Origin: Pseudobutyrivibrio sp. 49
GTDB lineage: Bacteria > Bacillota > Clostridia > Lachnospirales > Lachnospiraceae
DNA length: 64,000 bases
Direction of reading: 5' to 3'
Assembly: GCF_900100545.1 (NCBI RefSeq)
Contig: NZ_FNDP01000005.1
Location: 115,634-179,633 of the forward strand
Shown: positions 61,833-64,000 of the stretch, piece by piece
Layout of the letters: the number at the start of each line of letters is the position of its first letter
Numbering within the stretch: position 1 is the first letter of the stretch
The notes under the pieces: generated by a model
Database searches by the model: none
The model's input: the letters and a program-made list of their open reading frames with translations, nothing else
What the model was told of the DNA's origin: nothing
Translations under genes and position numbers: made by a program

Positions 61833-62546
61833 TTTTTTCTCATGTGGAAGATTTAAAAATTCTAATACGTCCTTTTCCTCTTCCTCTATTGTCATAAACA
61901 AAATGTTATTCCAATTAATTCGTTCCTTTCTTTTATTCCAGTAATATACAGCTTCACTAAATGTTTTGTAGTGGTTAAAATATAACAATATGTCGCCACA
62001 CATGGCTACCGGATATTCTAATCCTTGCGCAGGATCCCATTCCCATTTATAAAACTGTAATTCCTGCCTCATGTACTCTTTCGGCCTTTGAGCAATTTTC
62101 ATAAAATCAGTGTGTGTTTCAAACATATTAATCAACGGAGAAGAAAATCTTAAACCACAATAATTATATGTTACCCCACCCCAACAATTTCTACTGATAA
62201 TACTAACTGGATTGAGTGTTAGTTCTTTATACGCCTCAAAAGTGAATCCAATTGTAGTTATTAGCCTGTATGGTACCAACTGCCAACTTTCAAAACCAAT
62301 ACTATTAGCCTCTTGTTTGATATTATCCAATATATTTTTATTCTCTATCATCAAAATCACATAATCGTAGTCTTCATTCTTAATCTCACACTTTTTTATG
62401 AATGGTATTCCCAAAAAACTATTAAAATATTTCTCATCAGATGTTATTGCAACTATATCAACTATATTTTTTATCCTGTAATATTCTAATAATTTGTAAT
62501 TCTCTGCAAAGCATTTTCCAGTCCCCCATACAAGTGATCTTATCAT
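61809..62546 (-). CDS. Rossmann-like module plus DUF1919, frameshifted near its end
   Basis: The 245-residue reading has the shared module at about 1-90 (RSLVWGTGKCFAENYKLL, YDYVILMIENKN) and then DUF1919: SIISRNCWGGVTYNYCGLRFSSPLINMF, YPVAMCGDILLYFNHYKTFSEAVYYWNKRKERINWNNILF. DUF1919 genes sit in exopolysaccharide clusters, with no proven activity. The frame breaks in a six-A run (61833-61838 on the plus strand as T6), after LPHEKK, giving a short false end; the true C terminus lies in another frame to 61651. Its start overlaps the end of the upstream gene by 4 nt (ATGA). Confidence 0.8.
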   Translation of the reverse strand: MIRSLVWGTGKCFAENYKLLEYYRIKNIVDIVAITSDEKYFNSFLGIPFIKKCEIKNEDYDYVILMIENKNILDNIKQEANSIGFESWQLVPYRLITTIGFTFEAYKELTLNPVSIISRNCWGGVTYNYCGLRFSSPLINMFETHTDFMKIAQRPKEYMRQELQFYKWEWDPAQGLEYPVAMCGDILLYFNHYKTFSEAVYYWNKRKERINWNNILFMTIEEEEKDVLEFLNLPHEKKYVLRQKY

Positions 62547-63643
62547 ATCTCTCCTCGCTCCTCTACATATCCCAGATATCGCTCTAAAGTATGTATTGCA
62601 TCTTCTTTATAATAATCATTTTCAGGTTTCTGCCAGTAATTGAACATCGATGCCCATATAAAACTTGTTCTTATTTCCTTAGGTAATTCTATAATCAATT
62701 GTTGTGAAATAATATTGCCATCTTTATATGACAATTCAATTGTAGTATTTGCAAAAGAAATAAATATAAACTTGTCTTTTTCTTTCACAAGTCCTAAATA
62801 AATACATGGAAGAATGTCTTTATAATTGTTTATTTTATATTTTTCATCCAATACAAATTGCGCTTTTTTCCCCGTCTCTTTATTAAAAATAATAATTCCC
62901 TCAACACTATGCAAAAGAAAAAAACACTTACCGATTTGATAAATTCTTATTAAATTCCCTTGGTCAGATTCAATACCAGTATTAATTATCTCTAATAATT
63001 CCCCCTCTTTATTTATCCCATATATCCTCTCCAACGAAGTTGTGTATAACCATAATTTTTCTTTTTCTATTTCATCAGGTATTATCGACATTATCTTTTC
63101 ATTAATGGGAATATCGTACATATACAATTCACCAGAACTATATTTCCATAATTTTTTTTCATCTGTTCCAGGAATAAAGATATCTCCTCCAAAGATAAAA
63201 GGCAGCCATGATTTATGAATTCTACCATCAGAATACTTATGTCTTTGCACAGCACCACCTAATAAATCTATTTCGTATATTGCAACATTAGAACTATGCG
63301 TCACTATTATTAATTTACTTTCGCAAACAAATCCTTTTTCTGAAGTATCCGTTTTTTTACTTAACGGATCTATTAGCTCAAAACTTTTCCTCTTAAAATT
63401 ATATAATGCAACTGGCTCATATAAATATCCTGGGATTAAAATAATATTTTCCTCAAAAAAGCATATTGAATTCACCATTGTTATGCCTATTCTTTTCAAT
63501 TCTACAGGTGTAATCTCACACTTTACTTTCTCCGAAATTCCCTTTAAATAATATAGACCGCCAACAACTCTATCACTAAAAAAAATATATTCTTCATTTC
63601 TCTCAATTGGCCACGCATGAACCTCTCTTATATTTTTTTTCAT
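62543..63643 (-). CDS. Protein of unknown function, beta-propeller-like
   Basis: Unrecognised 366-residue cytoplasmic protein and first gene after the intron. It is rich in aromatic beta-strand repeats, with about six to seven blocks of the type EYIFFSDRVVGGLYYL, NIILIPGYLYEPVALYNF, KLIIVTHSSNVAIYEID, DIFIPGTDEKKLWKY and CFFLLHSVEGIIIFN, which suggests a beta-propeller. No catalytic motif or signal peptide is seen. ATG at 63643 follows GGAG. Coupling by ATGA to the DUF1919 gene suggests a related role in the glycan pathway. Confidence 0.6.
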   Translation of the reverse strand: MKKNIREVHAWPIERNEEYIFFSDRVVGGLYYLKGISEKVKCEITPVELKRIGITMVNSICFFEENIILIPGYLYEPVALYNFKRKSFELIDPLSKKTDTSEKGFVCESKLIIVTHSSNVAIYEIDLLGGAVQRHKYSDGRIHKSWLPFIFGGDIFIPGTDEKKLWKYSSGELYMYDIPINEKIMSIIPDEIEKEKLWLYTTSLERIYGINKEGELLEIINTGIESDQGNLIRIYQIGKCFFLLHSVEGIIIFNKETGKKAQFVLDEKYKINNYKDILPCIYLGLVKEKDKFIFISFANTTIELSYKDGNIISQQLIIELPKEIRTSFIWASMFNYWQKPENDYYKEDAIHTLERYLGYVEERGEI

Positions 63644-63679
63644 ATGCTAGCTCTCCATCTAATTAATAATCGAGTAGGA

Positions 63680-63747
63680 GGAATTTCTCATAAGTGAGAA
63701 ATTCCGACCTCTCACACCACCGTGCGTACCGTTCGGTACACGGCGGT
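63680..63747 (-). ncRNA. Group II intron domains V and VI
   Basis: Domain V at 63716-63747: minus-strand ACCGCCGTGTACC, GAAC tetraloop, GGTACGCACGGTGGT. Domain VI stem GGAATTTCTC/GAGAAATTCC at 63680-63705 with a 6-nt loop; an unpaired branch-point A would lie in or near this stem. Confidence 0.85.
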
Positions 63748-63756
63748 TCAATCAAC

Positions 63757-64000
63757 TTAACAAGTAACACACCTTTCGGTGTAGTAATCTAACATTGAGA
63801 CTAATCCAAATGAGGTTAGTCTCTTTGTACTTATAGCCTTTTGTACCCATCCATTGTGAGCGAGTCTTGCATATCTGTCTCCACAATAGGAGATGTTATA
63901 CGCTGCCCATCTTGGTACGTCCAGCTTCATCAAATTCTTAGCTCTATTCTGCGGAGTCTTCCAATGCTTCCAAATACACATACGAAGTCTGAATCTGATG
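63757..64000 (-). CDS. ltrA: Group II intron reverse transcriptase/maturase, C-terminal end (partial)
   Basis: The last 80 residues are the maturase/C-terminal region of an LtrA-type protein: RLRMCIWKHWKTPQNRAKNLMKL, VPRWAAYNISYCGDRYARLAHN, RAIS-type KAISTKRLTSFGLVSMLDYY. The reading frame is open to the window edge, so the reverse-transcriptase core is outside. The stop (63757-63759) is 10 nt before domain V, a normal layout for these elements. Confidence 0.85.
   Translation of the reverse strand, partial: IRFRLRMCIWKHWKTPQNRAKNLMKLDVPRWAAYNISYCGDRYARLAHNGWVQKAISTKRLTSFGLVSMLDYYTERCVTC

Larger units (their letters stand above)
63669..64000 (-). mobile_element. Group II intron, 3' end (runs off window)
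   Basis: Retro-element read on the minus strand: end of the intron-encoded protein, then domain V and domain VI, ending near 63669 with CTACTCGAT. The intron sits about 25 nt upstream of the first glycan-locus gene in this window. The rest of the ribozyme and its 5' boundary lie outside. Confidence 0.85.

Noticed and set aside
1..64000. CRISPR arrays, rRNA or tRNA genes
   Set aside because: No regularly spaced repeats with spacers and no tRNA cloverleaf or rRNA segments were recognised by eye.

Overview
The window looks like a chromosomal segment of a motile, AT-rich, Gram-positive Clostridia, most likely a Lachnospiraceae of the Butyrivibrio/Pseudobutyrivibrio type. The evidence is low-GC coding sequence with strong AGGAGG-type ribosome sites, an archaeal-type prolyl-tRNA synthetase, the mbl-flhO-flhP (flgF/flgG) arrangement known from Firmicutes, a lipoprotein maltose binder, a DUF1292 protein and many c-di-GMP proteins. 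The genus is inference. Almost every gene is on the minus strand. The only convincing plus-strand genes are an HD-GYP phosphodiesterase and a lone AAA ATPase.

Positions 1-37212 are ordinary core and metabolic chromosome. In order they hold: the proS 5' end, a membrane EAL protein, an RluA-type pseudouridine synthase, an OmpR/histidine kinase pair, metK, HD-GYP, recD2, flagellar rod genes, mbl, uvrB-uvrA, a chemoreceptor, an alpha/beta hydrolase and a DUF1292 protein. A maltose/maltodextrin ABC importer follows (malE-malF-malG, regulator upstream, no ATPase gene here). Next come a Cache-HAMP protein without an output domain, an RsmJ-like methyltransferase, pncB, a CDF transporter, the general PTS genes ptsH-ptsI and the fruR-fruK-fruA operon. 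Several promoters, operators and terminators can be read directly.

Positions 37373-44363 are accessory: a 1013-residue GGDEF-EAL-PAS-GGDEF protein, a structured 398-nt non-coding stretch, a Pro/Glu-rich secreted protein, and a cluster of small toxin-antitoxin-like genes (orphan antitoxin, HipA-N-like protein, XRE regulator, small protein plus GNAT, and a decayed DUF3990/DUF3791 pair).

Positions 44368-63643 are the most interesting part: a large surface-glycan or protein-glycosylation locus. It encodes all four activities for ADP-L-glycero-D-manno-heptose (GmhA, the fused kinase/adenylyltransferase HldE, GmhB, HldD), normally a lipopolysaccharide precursor of Gram-negative bacteria. Four proteins carry GT9 (heptosyltransferase-type) domains, and each GT9 domain ends in a four-cysteine motif reminiscent of the iron finger of TibC-type protein O-heptosyltransferases. 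Nine proteins share a small Rossmann-like GxGxxG module, placed N-terminally, centrally or C-terminally and fused to GT9, GT2, HAD, FkbM, TylF, class I methyltransferase or DUF1919 domains. My working hypothesis is a heptose-based glycan or protein O-heptosylation system in a Gram-positive bacterium.

The locus is split by an inverted AAA ATPase gene with its own 14-bp operator repeats. It carries one homopolymer frameshift (in the DUF1919 gene) and is headed by the 3' end of a group II intron that runs off the window.
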